From Sulfidibacter corallicola (GTDB taxonomy: Bacteria; Acidobacteriota; Holophagae; Acanthopleuribacterales; Acanthopleuribacteraceae), in the NCBI RefSeq assembly GCF_017498545.1, contig NZ_CP071793.1:11216256-11280255 (forward strand): a stretch of DNA of 64,000 nt. Reading direction: 5' to 3'. The position numbers and the translations under genes are program-made. Every line of letters begins with the position of its first letter. Positions within the stretch are counted from its first letter, which is position 1. The notes under the pieces were generated by a model that had not been told where the DNA came from, made no database searches, and saw nothing but the letters and a program-made list of their open reading frames with translations. This document shows, piece by piece, positions 1 through 8,722 of this stretch.

Positions 1-234
1 AAACTCTGTAAAGCTCGAAGATAAAGATAAAAACCTAAAAAGGTGGATGTGCGGGGAGTTCGTCGAAAAATGTCGGCCCGGCACTTACTGCAACGACGCC
101 CCTCTCACAAATGCGGGAACTCCCAAACGATTCGCTTCGATTAGTTACCCACTTGAAACCCGGTGGCCGGTGTGCCGGTGGTTCGGCATTCCGACCATCG
201 GCATTCCGGCCCCCGGCCTGGGCGGCGACTCTGT
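1..234 (+). repeat. Dispersed repeat R1, copy 1
   Basis: This stretch is nearly the same as 53772-54052, in the same orientation. Shared parts include the A-rich entry (about 20-42), the GTGCGGGGAGTTCGTCGAAA core, the CTCACAAATGCGGGAACTCC segment and the end GGCGGCGACTCTGT. Near the 3' end this copy has two CGGCATTCCG units where copy 2 has three. It lacks a 32-base insert that copy 2 carries after TCGGCCCGGC. Because that insert is not a multiple of three, the frame is not kept, so the repeat is probably non-coding. It may begin left of the window. Class unknown: a MITE-like element or a family of intergenic RNAs are both possible. Confidence 0.85.
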
Positions 235-319
235 GGTTTAAAAAAGTTTACGCAGAAGCGGTCCCGCCTCTCCGGAGAGCCCTCCTCGCTTTTTGGGGTG
301 ACGTTGCCTTCTCGGCGAC

Positions 320-3034
320 TCACTCGGCTTGGATCAGCAGGGGCGTCTCGCCCAGGTCGACGTTCAACGCGCCCTCGCCGCTCACCTCCGCCTGGCGCGC
401 GGAGAACCACGCGTCGCGGTTGAACGCGGCCTCGTCGCCCGCCGTGCCAGGACAGGTCATCGGCACCATTTGGGTGATCGAGACGGTTTGCCCCGCCAGA
501 TCGGGCAGGTTTAGGGTCAATCGCTGTGATGCCCCGTCCGAACTCCAGCAGATGTAGACGTCCTGGCCTTCGCCGGCACCGTCGACGTAGCGGTACAGCC
601 ACAGCGGGTTGGTCTCGGATAGGGGTTCCACGGCGGTGAAGTGCGCCGTGCGCTCCGCGAAGAACCGGAAGGCACAGCTCGCCAAGGTTCGCTCGCCATT
701 CGGGCCGATCAGGCCGTAGCCCGCCCAATTCCCCGATCGCGAGCCGCTCTGCACCGAATGGAGCAACACGATGTCGGCGCCCAGGGCGTAGGCCATCGTC
801 GGCATCTTGACCACGTAGGCCGCCTGACGCGCCGCGCTCCCCTCGATCTCGTTGAGGGCCGTCACCGTGTCCGGCGCATCCAGGTTGCTGATGCCCGTCT
901 CGCTGAGCACCCAGGGTTTGCGAGGGAGGTCGCCGCGGTCCATGGCGTCGATGAACGAGGCGCGCAACACGTCGTTGAACTCCTGCCACGGGCCGTAGAA
1001 GTGGAGCCCGTAGACGTCGTACAGCGCGGCCGTGTCGGCATAGTCCCGCGAGAAATCGACCAGGGCTTGGGTTCCGCCGGATACCTGTTCCGGGATCGTG
1101 CCCAGCAGGTGGGGGAAACTTAGGGTGAGATCGGGATTGGCGGCCTTGGCCGTTTCGGCGATGGTCCGGAGGATGGCCGCGAAATTGGCACGCTTGGGCT
1201 CGGGTGTCGAGGCACTGCCGAACTCGGCCATGACCTCGTTGAACGCCTCGAAGTAGCGCAGGTGGGGAAAGGCGGCCAGGACCTCGTTGACGTAGGCGAT
1301 CATCTGCGCCTCTTCGCCTTCGTTGGTGAAATCGATCGGGGTTTCCTCGCCGGATTCGGGACCGGTCCAACTGACCCCGTGTTGTCCCACCAGCGTCGGC
1401 ATGACCCCGAACCGCTCGTCGTTGTCGAGCCAGCGCTCGCGGTTGGCCGTCACGGTTGAATCACTACCGTCCCAGGCCTCGAAGAACACGTCGCGATTCT
1501 GCATCTGCCGCGTGACGATGCGATTGGGATGACCGGCACTCCACCACATCATTTCACGTTGCAGATTGTCCTGACCGGGTACCGTCACCGAGCCGGAAGC
1601 ATTGAACGTGGGAAAGTTGGCGCCGAGACGCGGCAGGCCGGCCAACCCCCGGGTGGCGCCTGGCGTGACGCCCTCGACGGGCACCGGCTCGTAGCCGGCC
1701 ATCGTTTTGCGCGTCTCACCCAAATCGCCGAACAGGGTCATGCCGAACAGGCCCTCGCCGCCACTGGATTCGAGTGAGAGCGATGCACCCCGTTCCCAAT
1801 CCTCGGCCGAAAACCAATCGCTCAGGATCGCCACGGTCTTCTCGTGAGCGGCCAGTTCGACATCGTGGATCGCCACGGATTGGCCGCCTGCATCGCGCAG
1901 CGTCGCGGTCACCTGGGCCGGCAAGGCCACGGCGTTGACCAAGGCGATGCCCATCCAGGATTGATCTTCCTTGTGAAGGTAGGGCAGTAAGGCCGATCGC
2001 CAAGGCGAGCCCGAGGCCCGCACCGCCTCCATGAAATCGGCAGGGCTGCCGAACAGTTCGAATCCGGCGAGCGGGTCCTCGCTCGCGACGTCGATCCAGG
2101 CGACGCCGTCGGGCAAGGCCTCGGGAAGCGCCGGCGTGCCTTCGGCGTTGTCCGAAACGCCGTCGAACAGGATCACCTGACGTGCATCGGCGGCGATGTC
2201 GATCCGCTGGCTCTGGAGCAGGGTACCGTCCGTGGCGAAAAAGCGGATGTCGGCGGCGACGGTTTGTCCGTTGGGGTTGCCGATGACGATGCCGGTCCAG
2301 AAGTTGGCGGTGTCCGCGGCGATGTGCGGAAAGACCAAACGGCGGTTGGTGGTGAAGGCCAGCGGCAACAAGGCGTATCGCCGGGTGCCGTCCCAGGTGC
2401 CGAACGATTGGACCCCTTCCAGCAAGCTGTCGGCGCGGTCGGCCGTGATGCGGTGAAGCACGGCCGGAGCGGTTTCGGTCCCGTACAGCGACCCCAGCTC
2501 CCAACGCGCGACCCCGCCCTCGGCAACCGTGCCGATGGTCCGCGATCCATCCTGCCAGGTCAGTGGCGTGACGCGATCCGATTTGGCGGCGAATCCCGTG
2601 AAGAAGGTTCCGCGATCCGTGGCCACGTGGGTCGCCAGCAGTGTGTCCGATTCGCGACGATCGGCTGGCCAGACGGCGGCCAAACGCTCACCGGCAGCAT
2701 CCCCCACCAACAGAATGGGATACACTGATTCATCGGCGATCGAGACTTTGGCCATTTGCGGCAATTGCCCCTCGGAAACCAGTGCGTTCAGGTCGACTAC
2801 GGCCTGACCCTGTGCCGGAAGGTTGGTGAGCCCTTCGCCTAACAAGGCGCTCGACGCGTCCGTGATCGAGTATTGCACGAGACGGTCGGACGCGTTCGGA
2901 TTGATCAGCGCAATGCGGTAGGTCAGATCGCTTTCGAGGGTGTCGGGTTCGGTGTAGACGAGAGGAAGCGGCAGGTCTTTTCCCCAAGCGCCAAGACACA
3001 GCGTGGAGAGCAGCAGAAGACGGTGAAACCACAC
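320..3034 (-). CDS. Secreted clan GH-A-like glycoside hydrolase with N-terminal beta domains
   Basis: A 904-residue exported protein. I choose the GTG at 3034 because a GGAGG lies just upstream; an in-frame TTG six codons earlier lacks one. The N-terminus is a signal peptide (MWFHRLLLLSTLCLGAWG). Residues of about 20-440 are beta-rich with recurring elements such as FFTGF, FWTGIVIGNPNG and SWMGIALVNA, probably repeated Ig-like or sandwich domains. Residues of about 470-780 look like a TIM-barrel glycoside hydrolase: FEAFNEV places an Asn-Glu pair (Glu about 600) as acid/base, and PWVLSETG places a second Glu (about 712) as nucleophile, the clan GH-A pattern. The C-terminal 100 residues are beta-rich, perhaps carbohydrate binding. 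Substrate and family (GH5, GH39 or another) cannot be decided. It stands alone on this strand, divergent from merR. Confidence 0.7.
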   Translation of the reverse strand: MWFHRLLLLSTLCLGAWGKDLPLPLVYTEPDTLESDLTYRIALINPNASDRLVQYSITDASSALLGEGLTNLPAQGQAVVDLNALVSEGQLPQMAKVSIADESVYPILLVGDAAGERLAAVWPADRRESDTLLATHVATDRGTFFTGFAAKSDRVTPLTWQDGSRTIGTVAEGGVARWELGSLYGTETAPAVLHRITADRADSLLEGVQSFGTWDGTRRYALLPLAFTTNRRLVFPHIAADTANFWTGIVIGNPNGQTVAADIRFFATDGTLLQSQRIDIAADARQVILFDGVSDNAEGTPALPEALPDGVAWIDVASEDPLAGFELFGSPADFMEAVRASGSPWRSALLPYLHKEDQSWMGIALVNAVALPAQVTATLRDAGGQSVAIHDVELAAHEKTVAILSDWFSAEDWERGASLSLESSGGEGLFGMTLFGDLGETRKTMAGYEPVPVEGVTPGATRGLAGLPRLGANFPTFNASGSVTVPGQDNLQREMMWWSAGHPNRIVTRQMQNRDVFFEAWDGSDSTVTANRERWLDNDERFGVMPTLVGQHGVSWTGPESGEETPIDFTNEGEEAQMIAYVNEVLAAFPHLRYFEAFNEVMAEFGSASTPEPKRANFAAILRTIAETAKAANPDLTLSFPHLLGTIPEQVSGGTQALVDFSRDYADTAALYDVYGLHFYGPWQEFNDVLRASFIDAMDRGDLPRKPWVLSETGISNLDAPDTVTALNEIEGSAARQAAYVVKMPTMAYALGADIVLLHSVQSGSRSGNWAGYGLIGPNGERTLASCAFRFFAERTAHFTAVEPLSETNPLWLYRYVDGAGEGQDVYICWSSDGASQRLTLNLPDLAGQTVSITQMVPMTCPGTAGDEAAFNRDAWFSARQAEVSGEGALNVDLGETPLLIQAE

Positions 3035-3157
3035 GGCGGCCTCCGGAGACAACGAATTTTTAGGAGTAGGGATGCCTCATTATAAACTGCACTTCGGCCA
3101 TTTCCCCGCACTCCCTATCATTTCGGACAAAGAAAACCCGCCAAGGCAAAAAATCTT

Positions 3158-3188
3158 TTGACCTTACCCCAAGGGCAAGGTTTAGGGT
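3158..3188 (+). promoter_or_regulatory. MerR-type promoter/operator before the regulator gene
   Basis: TTGACC (3158-3163) and TAGGGT (3183-3188) are separated by 19 bases, the elongated spacer typical of MerR-family target promoters. The spacer holds a near-perfect dyad at 3161-3181, ACCTTACCC-CAA-GGGCAAGGT, with one mismatched pair. Predicted transcription would begin close to the AAGGA site at 3196-3200, so the leader would be very short. Autoregulation by the MerR protein, with control of the ABC genes behind it, is inferred. Confidence 0.6.
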
Positions 3189-3208
3189 AAGGGTCAAGGA
3201 GCGAATCC

Positions 3209-4024
3209 ATGAGTCACCGATTGAAGATTGGCCAGGTTGCATCGTTGTTGGGTATTTCCACCAAAACGGTGCGTCACTACCAGCAAGAGGGCCTGCTGCC
3301 CGATCGCCGTGAAGGGGAAAACGGGTACCGCTACTTTTTGCCCCAAGATCTGCTCCAACTCCACAAGGTCATCAAACTGAAAGGGTTGGGCATGTCGCTC
3401 GCCCAGGTCCGAGCGATTCTCAAACAGACCGATCAGGTACATACCATGCGGGCCGCCCTGTCCACCCTGCGCAAGGAGCTCACCGGCCAGATTTCCGATC
3501 TGCAAGATCAGGTGGCGCGCATCGATACCCTTCTGGCGGAAGAGGGCGATCCCTTCAGCGAATTCGCCGATCCCCTGCCACACGAGGAGGCGTTGCGCGA
3601 ACGGCTGCGCACGTCGCTGCCCGATATGGATCCGGCCATGCTCGACGAGATGCTCGCCCTGGACCGAAAAATGTTCGATTTGCTGAAGGGCTTTCAATGG
3701 CCGGGGAACCCGGAGGCCCAGTTCGAACAAAGCCTGCAACAGATATTGGCGAATCCCGAAACGGCGGCGCGGCTGGGACCGATTCTCGAATCTTTTCTCG
3801 GCATGTTGCACGGTTCCCCGGATGCGATCGACATGCAGGATCTGGCCGAAAAAATCCAGGGCATACGTGCCGAATTGGGGCTGCCCGACACGAGTGCGGC
3901 GGAACCCGAGCTGGAATCGGTGTTCCAGGAACTGATCGCCAGGGTCCTGCCCGGATCGCACAACGAAATATTGGCAGTATTGAACGAACTGTCCCAGAAC
4001 ATAGAGAAACCACCCAGTTCCTGA
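3209..4024 (+). CDS. MerR family transcriptional regulator
   Basis: A 271-residue DNA-binding regulator. Residues 4-70 form the MerR winged helix-turn-helix: LKIGQVASLLGISTKTVRHY is the recognition unit, followed by the wing residues GYRYF and the second helix pair (LLQLHKVIKLKGLGMSLAQV). A coiled-coil dimerisation helix follows (about 75-115). The remaining 150 residues are helical and longer than in metal-sensing MerR proteins, and no Cys cluster is visible, so an organic or peptide ligand is more likely than a metal. AAGGA lies 8 bases before the ATG. A MerR-type operator lies directly upstream, and the next two genes on the same strand encode an ABC exporter after a 198-base gap, which suggests control of drug or lipid export. 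Confidence 0.85.
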   Translation: MSHRLKIGQVASLLGISTKTVRHYQQEGLLPDRREGENGYRYFLPQDLLQLHKVIKLKGLGMSLAQVRAILKQTDQVHTMRAALSTLRKELTGQISDLQDQVARIDTLLAEEGDPFSEFADPLPHEEALRERLRTSLPDMDPAMLDEMLALDRKMFDLLKGFQWPGNPEAQFEQSLQQILANPETAARLGPILESFLGMLHGSPDAIDMQDLAEKIQGIRAELGLPDTSAAEPELESVFQELIARVLPGSHNEILAVLNELSQNIEKPPSS

Positions 4025-4222
4025 TGTCCCATCCCGATCGATGGCCCCACCGCCCGGTCGCCATCGAGGCCACCACCGACCCACAAATCCCCCTTTGTTC
4101 GCGACCCGTTAACGCGCACCGATGATCCCCAACCCATCCAAAACGCGACTCGCGCGAGCCGGGCATGCCACCGGTTCGCGCGCGACCAACCTGATTCACT
4201 CAGGTCCACAGGAGAGGTCCGC

Positions 4223-5647
4223 ATGACATTGGATCGAGAATTCAGTTACACCGCCGACAAGCGCAACTACTTACCGATGCTCGTGTTGTTCATCGCCCTG
4301 GCCGTCATCGAGGCCACCATGCTCACCCTTTTGTTCCGTATCTTCGTGGACGCGCCCTGGGAAGGCATGGCCGTCACCGCCTTCCTGATCCTGTTCGCGG
4401 CGTTCCCGGCCATCCTGCTTCCGTCACCGTTGTTCTCGCGGCACCGCGTGGATCGCGACGGCCTGTTGCTCCGCTACGGGTTCCGATCCTTTCGGATTCC
4501 ACGCGAGGCCATCGCATCGCTTCAGCCCACGCGCTACATGCTCCACGGTTTCGAGCCGTTCGCCTGCAATTGGGACGAGGAGGAGGGCCAACTGAAGGTT
4601 TGTTTCTCCGAAAGCGGGCAGCTCCTGCTCAAATTGAAAACGCCCCTGACGTTTGGGCTGGGCCTCGGGCGCAAGGCCACCACCGATACGCTTTTGTTCA
4701 ATGCGGACAATTGGCCCGAACTGCTGGCAGCCCTCGATGTGAAGCCGGAGGGCTCCCGTCCCGACACCGACGAACGCGAAGAACCGACATCGGTGCAGGA
4801 TCGCCGAGAGGAACGACCCCAGCCGGCCTCGACCGCCGACCTCGCCGATCCTCGCGAGCCGGCACGGGCGCTCGAAAGGATCGAGGGATCGCCCCGCCCC
4901 GATGGCGAAGCCGAGGCCGTGCTGGCGTTGCGCGACTTGACGCGCAGGTTCGGCGACTTCACCGCTGTGGACAACTTGACCCTGACCGTGCGGGCGGGCG
5001 AGATCTACGGCCTCCTGGGATGCAACGGCGCCGGAAAGACCACCACCATCAAAATGATGACGGGCCTGCTCGAGCCGCAGGCCGGAACGGTTCACCTCGC
5101 GGGCATCGACCTGTGGGCCGAGCCGCTCGAGGGCAAAGCGACGTTCGGCTACGTGCCAGATCAGGCGGCCTTCTACGGCCGGTTATCGGGTCGCGAACAT
5201 CTCCAGTTTCTGGCTCAGATGCGCGGTCTCCCATGGGACTCGTCCGAACAACGCATCGACGGCCTGCTCACCCGGTTGGATCTGGCGGAGCAGCAACATC
5301 GATCCTGTCAAAAGTACTCGTTCGGGATGAAGCGCAAGTTGTCGCTTGCCGGTGCGCTGCTCCACGAACCGCGCGTCCTGATTCTCGACGAACCCTTCAA
5401 CGGCCTCGATCCGCGGGCCGCCCAGCAATTGAAGCGCATGCTGTGTGCATGGCGCCGCGAGGGTGCGGCGATTCTCCTGTCAACCCACGATTTGGCCACG
5501 GCGGAGTCGTTTTGCGACCGCGTCGGCATCCTCCACAAGGGTCACCTGATCGCGGAGGAGGCGGTCACCTCCCTGGCCGAGTCCTACGGCAACCTGGAAC
5601 GGCTCTTCTTTTCCCTGACGGAGTCGGACCGCGAGGTGACCTCATGA
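4223..5647 (+). CDS. ABC transporter ATPase with N-terminal membrane and PH-like extension
   Basis: A 474-residue protein in two parts. Residues 1-175 contain two membrane helices (about 13-35 and 44-67) and then a beta-rich segment (RVDRDGLLLRYGFRSFRIP) that resembles a bacterial PH-like domain. A charged linker (about 176-230) leads to a full ABC ATPase: Walker A is GCNGAGKT at 266-273, the signature region is YSFGMKRKLSLAGAL, Walker B is VLILDEPFNGLDP and the H-loop is LLSTHD. The usual Pro or Arg of Walker A is Cys, which is odd but outside the catalytic set. A normal ABC ATPase of this class is about 240-310 residues, so this is a fusion. AGGAGAGG precedes the ATG. The gene overlaps its permease by four bases (ATGA), so the two are made together. 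Confidence 0.85.
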   Translation: MTLDREFSYTADKRNYLPMLVLFIALAVIEATMLTLLFRIFVDAPWEGMAVTAFLILFAAFPAILLPSPLFSRHRVDRDGLLLRYGFRSFRIPREAIASLQPTRYMLHGFEPFACNWDEEEGQLKVCFSESGQLLLKLKTPLTFGLGLGRKATTDTLLFNADNWPELLAALDVKPEGSRPDTDEREEPTSVQDRREERPQPASTADLADPREPARALERIEGSPRPDGEAEAVLALRDLTRRFGDFTAVDNLTLTVRAGEIYGLLGCNGAGKTTTIKMMTGLLEPQAGTVHLAGIDLWAEPLEGKATFGYVPDQAAFYGRLSGREHLQFLAQMRGLPWDSSEQRIDGLLTRLDLAEQQHRSCQKYSFGMKRKLSLAGALLHEPRVLILDEPFNGLDPRAAQQLKRMLCAWRREGAAILLSTHDLATAESFCDRVGILHKGHLIAEEAVTSLAESYGNLERLFFSLTESDREVTS

Positions 5648-7110
5648 CCGCCGCGACCACGCTCCGTTTTCACATCAAGTCCATGGGGCGCCACCCCTGG
5701 ATTGGCGCAGGATTGGTGGCGGTTTTCGCCGCGACGGCGCTGGCCGTCTACCTGGCCGAAACGAACCTCGTGCCACAGGCCCTCGATTGGGGAAACAACG
5801 GCTCGATGATGGAGCGGATCGCGTTTCTCACGGGCTATTGCGTCATGGCCGCAGTGGGCATCTTCTACCTGAACACGGGCCTGCGCGGATTCACCGGTGA
5901 GGCCGCCCTACTGACGACACTTCCCTTGCGGCCGGCAACCCGCCTGCGCGGCCTGGCGGCCTGCCTCTTCGTGGAATCGCTTCACCTCTGGATCCTGTTC
6001 GCCGCGGTGATCGGGTGGGCCTTGATTCGCGCGGCGGGCCGGCTGGGATGGCTGTGGTTGGCATGCCTGCCGGCCATCCTGGCCTGCGGCGCCTACCTGG
6101 GTGTCGCCCTGCGGCTGGCGGTTCTCGGGGGCACCTGGCGCAAACCGCGATCGCTGGCGCTGGGCATTGCCGTCGCGTCCCTGGTGATCGTCCTGAGACT
6201 GAGCATTCCCGGCGAAGACTTTATGATCGATACCAGCAATGGCCTGGTCCTGCTTTGCCTGCCTCTGTCTTGGATGGCCGCATGGCTCGCCTGGGGTCCG
6301 GGCGGGCGGGCCCTGGGCGACAGGTACCACCGGGTATTCCTCGAACAGGCACAGGCCACTTCGAGTCCCGCATCCTCCCGCATGACCCGCATGCTCGCAC
6401 CGGTGCTTCGGATGCGAAACCCATCCGGCGCCTTTCTGATGCGGGCGATCCTGTGCCGGTCCCGCCGTTGGTTCAACGGCATTCGCCTGCTCCTCTGCAC
6501 GCCTGCGATCCTGGCCTATCCCTGGTTGGAGGCGCGCCTGCACGCTTTCGGCTTTTCGCAAGGCTGGGCAGCGTGCGCCGTAATTGTCGGCCTGGCTTTT
6601 TTCCTGATGGTCGACGGCGCGGCCAACCCCGTCGGCAGCGAGGCCAACCGACTGCCGTACCTGCTCACCGCGCCGCTTTCCCCGAGAGGTATCCTGTTGG
6701 CCAAACTCAGGGTGTACCTGCTGGGGTTTCTGGTGTTCTCGGTGCTCACCGCAGCCGGTATCGGCGCCAGTGGCTCCCTGCCGTGGTCCGTCTTGTCGAC
6801 GGCATGGGTTCAGGCATTCCTGATCGTGCTTGGCCTTTCGGTCTGGTTCGTGTTCGGTTCCAGTCTCGATATGAACCCGGCCCGCGAGCTGGGAAGCGGC
6901 CTGACGGCCATGCTCCACGAGGAAGGCCCCACCACCCCCGTCGTGATGGCCCTGGTGGTCGGCGCCATGGGGTTGCTGGCGCTCCAACTGGCCACGGTCT
7001 ACCACTTCTCGCCTCGGTTCGCGATCCCGCTGCTGATGCTGCTCAACGCCCTGATCGGCGGCGGTACTTCCAGGCTGGCCATGCGCAAATGGGCAGCCCT
7101 TTCCCGGTGA
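5644..7110 (+). CDS. ABC-2-type exporter membrane protein
   Basis: A 488-residue polytopic membrane protein, the permease partner of the preceding ATPase. The start at 5644 is set by the ATGA overlap with the ATPase stop. I count roughly eleven to twelve hydrophobic segments, for example WIGAGLVAVFAATALAVYL near residue 20, LWILFAAVIGWALI near 115 and FLVFSVLTAAGIGASG near 365. Soluble, basic stretches lie near 225-265. No conserved catalytic motif is visible. The pair resembles MerR-regulated ABC-2 efflux or lipid exporters, but the substrate cannot be read from the sequence. Confidence 0.8.
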   Translation: MTAATTLRFHIKSMGRHPWIGAGLVAVFAATALAVYLAETNLVPQALDWGNNGSMMERIAFLTGYCVMAAVGIFYLNTGLRGFTGEAALLTTLPLRPATRLRGLAACLFVESLHLWILFAAVIGWALIRAAGRLGWLWLACLPAILACGAYLGVALRLAVLGGTWRKPRSLALGIAVASLVIVLRLSIPGEDFMIDTSNGLVLLCLPLSWMAAWLAWGPGGRALGDRYHRVFLEQAQATSSPASSRMTRMLAPVLRMRNPSGAFLMRAILCRSRRWFNGIRLLLCTPAILAYPWLEARLHAFGFSQGWAACAVIVGLAFFLMVDGAANPVGSEANRLPYLLTAPLSPRGILLAKLRVYLLGFLVFSVLTAAGIGASGSLPWSVLSTAWVQAFLIVLGLSVWFVFGSSLDMNPARELGSGLTAMLHEEGPTTPVVMALVVGAMGLLALQLATVYHFSPRFAIPLLMLLNALIGGGTSRLAMRKWAALSR

Positions 7111-7280
7111 TTCGCCACCGCCACGCCTGAATGGAAAACAACCTATCGGGCCGGCACCATTTTCGATTTTTTTTCCATCAAGGCCTTCAGGAAAAAAAGA
7201 TAATTCAAGGCTTTTTTGCCTGCATTTTTTCGGATAGGATGTAGCTCATAGAATCTCCCCGAAAAGCCCTCCATGGTGTC

Positions 7281-7913
7281 ATGGTAATGACTCGAGATGA
7301 GAATGAATCGTACCATTTGGCCCGAGATGCAGATATCAGAGCATTATTCCTCAGCGACTACGAAAGGATTCTGCTCTTTTTGAGAAGCCGCAACCTCAAC
7401 AAAAGCGATGCGGAAGAGATCCTCCAGGAGGCTTTTCTCAAGGCATTCGTCGCCATCAGAAGCGGAAAAGTCCAAAAGCCCACTCGGGCCTGGATCTTCA
7501 CCATCGTCGACAATACTCGGAAAAATTGGATCAGGAACGCTACCGCTCAAAAGCGAAGCGGGAACCTCACGCCTGAAAACGCCACCGCTCGGAGGCGAAA
7601 CGGGAACCTCACGCTTGAACCAGAAGCCGTCGGGGAGCCACACAACCTATCCGTTGTCCCCTCCGGGATCACCAGCCCACACCAATTCATTGTAAATAAA
7701 GAGGATATCAGGAGATTACAACGAGCGACAGAACAGTTACCCAGAAAAATGAGACTGTGTTTCGTCATGTATTTTTTCCATGATCGAAAATACCGTGAAA
7801 TTGCGGCCATACTTGATGTCAAAATCGATACGGTCAAATCCCAAATCAATCAGGCTCGCAAAAAAATCCGGCAATACTGGGAAGAGGATGTCAACCAAGA
7901 GGAACCCGTATGA
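7281..7913 (+). CDS. ECF-type RNA polymerase sigma factor
   Basis: A 210-residue sigma-70 family (group 4) factor. Region 2 lies at about 20-85 (DYERILLFLRSRNLNKSDAE, then LQEAFLKAF and WIFTIVDNTRKNWIR). Region 4 lies at about 150-200 (LPRKMRLCFVMYFFHDRKYR, EIAAILDVKIDTVKSQINQA), with the helix-turn-helix that reads the -35 box. The linker between them is enlarged by a 14-residue tandem duplication. A start at 7281 or at the ATG at 7287 are both possible; neither has a strong ribosome site. The stop overlaps the next gene (ATGA), which encodes a zinc-finger membrane protein, the usual anti-sigma arrangement. The downstream TPR-CHAT gene is part of the same transcript. Confidence 0.88.
   Translation: MVMTRDENESYHLARDADIRALFLSDYERILLFLRSRNLNKSDAEEILQEAFLKAFVAIRSGKVQKPTRAWIFTIVDNTRKNWIRNATAQKRSGNLTPENATARRRNGNLTLEPEAVGEPHNLSVVPSGITSPHQFIVNKEDIRRLQRATEQLPRKMRLCFVMYFFHDRKYREIAAILDVKIDTVKSQINQARKKIRQYWEEDVNQEEPV
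7536..7619 (+). repeat. 42-bp tandem duplication inside the sigma factor gene
   Basis: Two 42-base units, 7536-7577 and 7578-7619, keep frame and encode NATAQKRSGNLTPE and NATARRRNGNLTLE. They sit in the linker between sigma regions 2 and 4. The units differ at a few bases, so the duplication is not brand new. The two ends of the ECF fold are intact on either side. Confidence 0.9.
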
Positions 7914-8722
7914 ATGCGTCTTTTGACGACTTGCTCGGCCGAATGGCGGAAACGCAGCAAACGAACCCGGACCTGCATCCCGAGATGGAATTGTTGCAGG
8001 TCTTCGCTGAAGGCCGCTGCTCGCCTCGAGAAAGGGAACTTGTTTTGAGGCACTTGGAAGCATGTAAATCTTGTGGCGACGTCATCTTGTCCTTGAAGGA
8101 AGAGCCCGACCAAAACCTTTCGCCGGAAGGATCCCCGTCCCCTGGAGTCGATGCGGCCTGGGATCGATTGGTCGCCTACGCAGCCTCCGAGAGAGGAGCA
8201 GAAGTACTGAAAGCCGAACGCGAAAAAACGACAGGAGCCACGGAGCCAACCAAAAGATCTCTTTTTTTCAACCACCCCGCCGTCGCCTACGGTTGGGCGG
8301 CCGTTTTGCTGGTAGCACTCTCCTGGGTGGCTTGGCAGTGGTTCGATTCATCGGGCAACTCTCCCGAATTGCCCACTCGACCTTCCGGAGACCCTCAAAT
8401 TCTGACTCTATTACCTCCCGTTCGCACCAGTCCCTCGTCAAATCCCATCCCCTCCGGAAATCCGGAGCATTACTTGATCCTGGAAATCATACTGGATCAG
8501 GAAGTGCCCTTCGATCGATTTCGAGCCCTCATCAAGCCATCTCATCGCGAAGAAACCATGACCATAGATCCCGTTCGTTTCACCACGATGACCGGGATAG
8601 TAATTTTACCGTCCATGTCTCTCGACAAAGGTGTATATACCTTGGAATTGCAGGGCACAAATGAAACCAACGACTACCAAACCATAACCAACTATACTTT
8701 CGAAATTATAAAATCGCACTGA
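7910..8722 (+). CDS. Zinc-finger anti-sigma-like membrane protein
   Basis: A 270-residue single-pass protein. The N-terminal cytoplasmic part has the zf-HC2/ZAS pattern His48-x3-Cys52-x2-Cys55 in VLRHLEACKSCGD, which in this family binds zinc and holds the cognate sigma factor. One membrane helix lies at about 122-145 (AVAYGWAAVLLVALSWVAWQ). The 120-residue C-terminus outside the membrane is Pro/Ser-rich and then beta-rich (YLILEIILDQEVPFDRF) and resembles a sensor domain. Its start overlaps the sigma stop and its stop overlaps the CHAT gene start (TGATG), so sigma, anti-sigma and protease are translationally coupled. Anti-sigma function is inferred from the motif and position. Confidence 0.8.
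   Translation: MNASFDDLLGRMAETQQTNPDLHPEMELLQVFAEGRCSPRERELVLRHLEACKSCGDVILSLKEEPDQNLSPEGSPSPGVDAAWDRLVAYAASERGAEVLKAEREKTTGATEPTKRSLFFNHPAVAYGWAAVLLVALSWVAWQWFDSSGNSPELPTRPSGDPQILTLLPPVRTSPSSNPIPSGNPEHYLILEIILDQEVPFDRFRALIKPSHREETMTIDPVRFTTMTGIVILPSMSLDKGVYTLELQGTNETNDYQTITNYTFEIIKSH

Noticed and set aside
47..241. 64-codon frame in repeat R1 copy 1 as a small gene
   Set aside because: Copy 2 has a 32-base insert that breaks the frame, so coding is not conserved.
141..1370. Long minus frame of 409 codons overlapping the glycoside hydrolase
   Set aside because: It is Arg/Gly-rich shadow of the real gene in another frame, as are the other long frames inside GC-rich genes.
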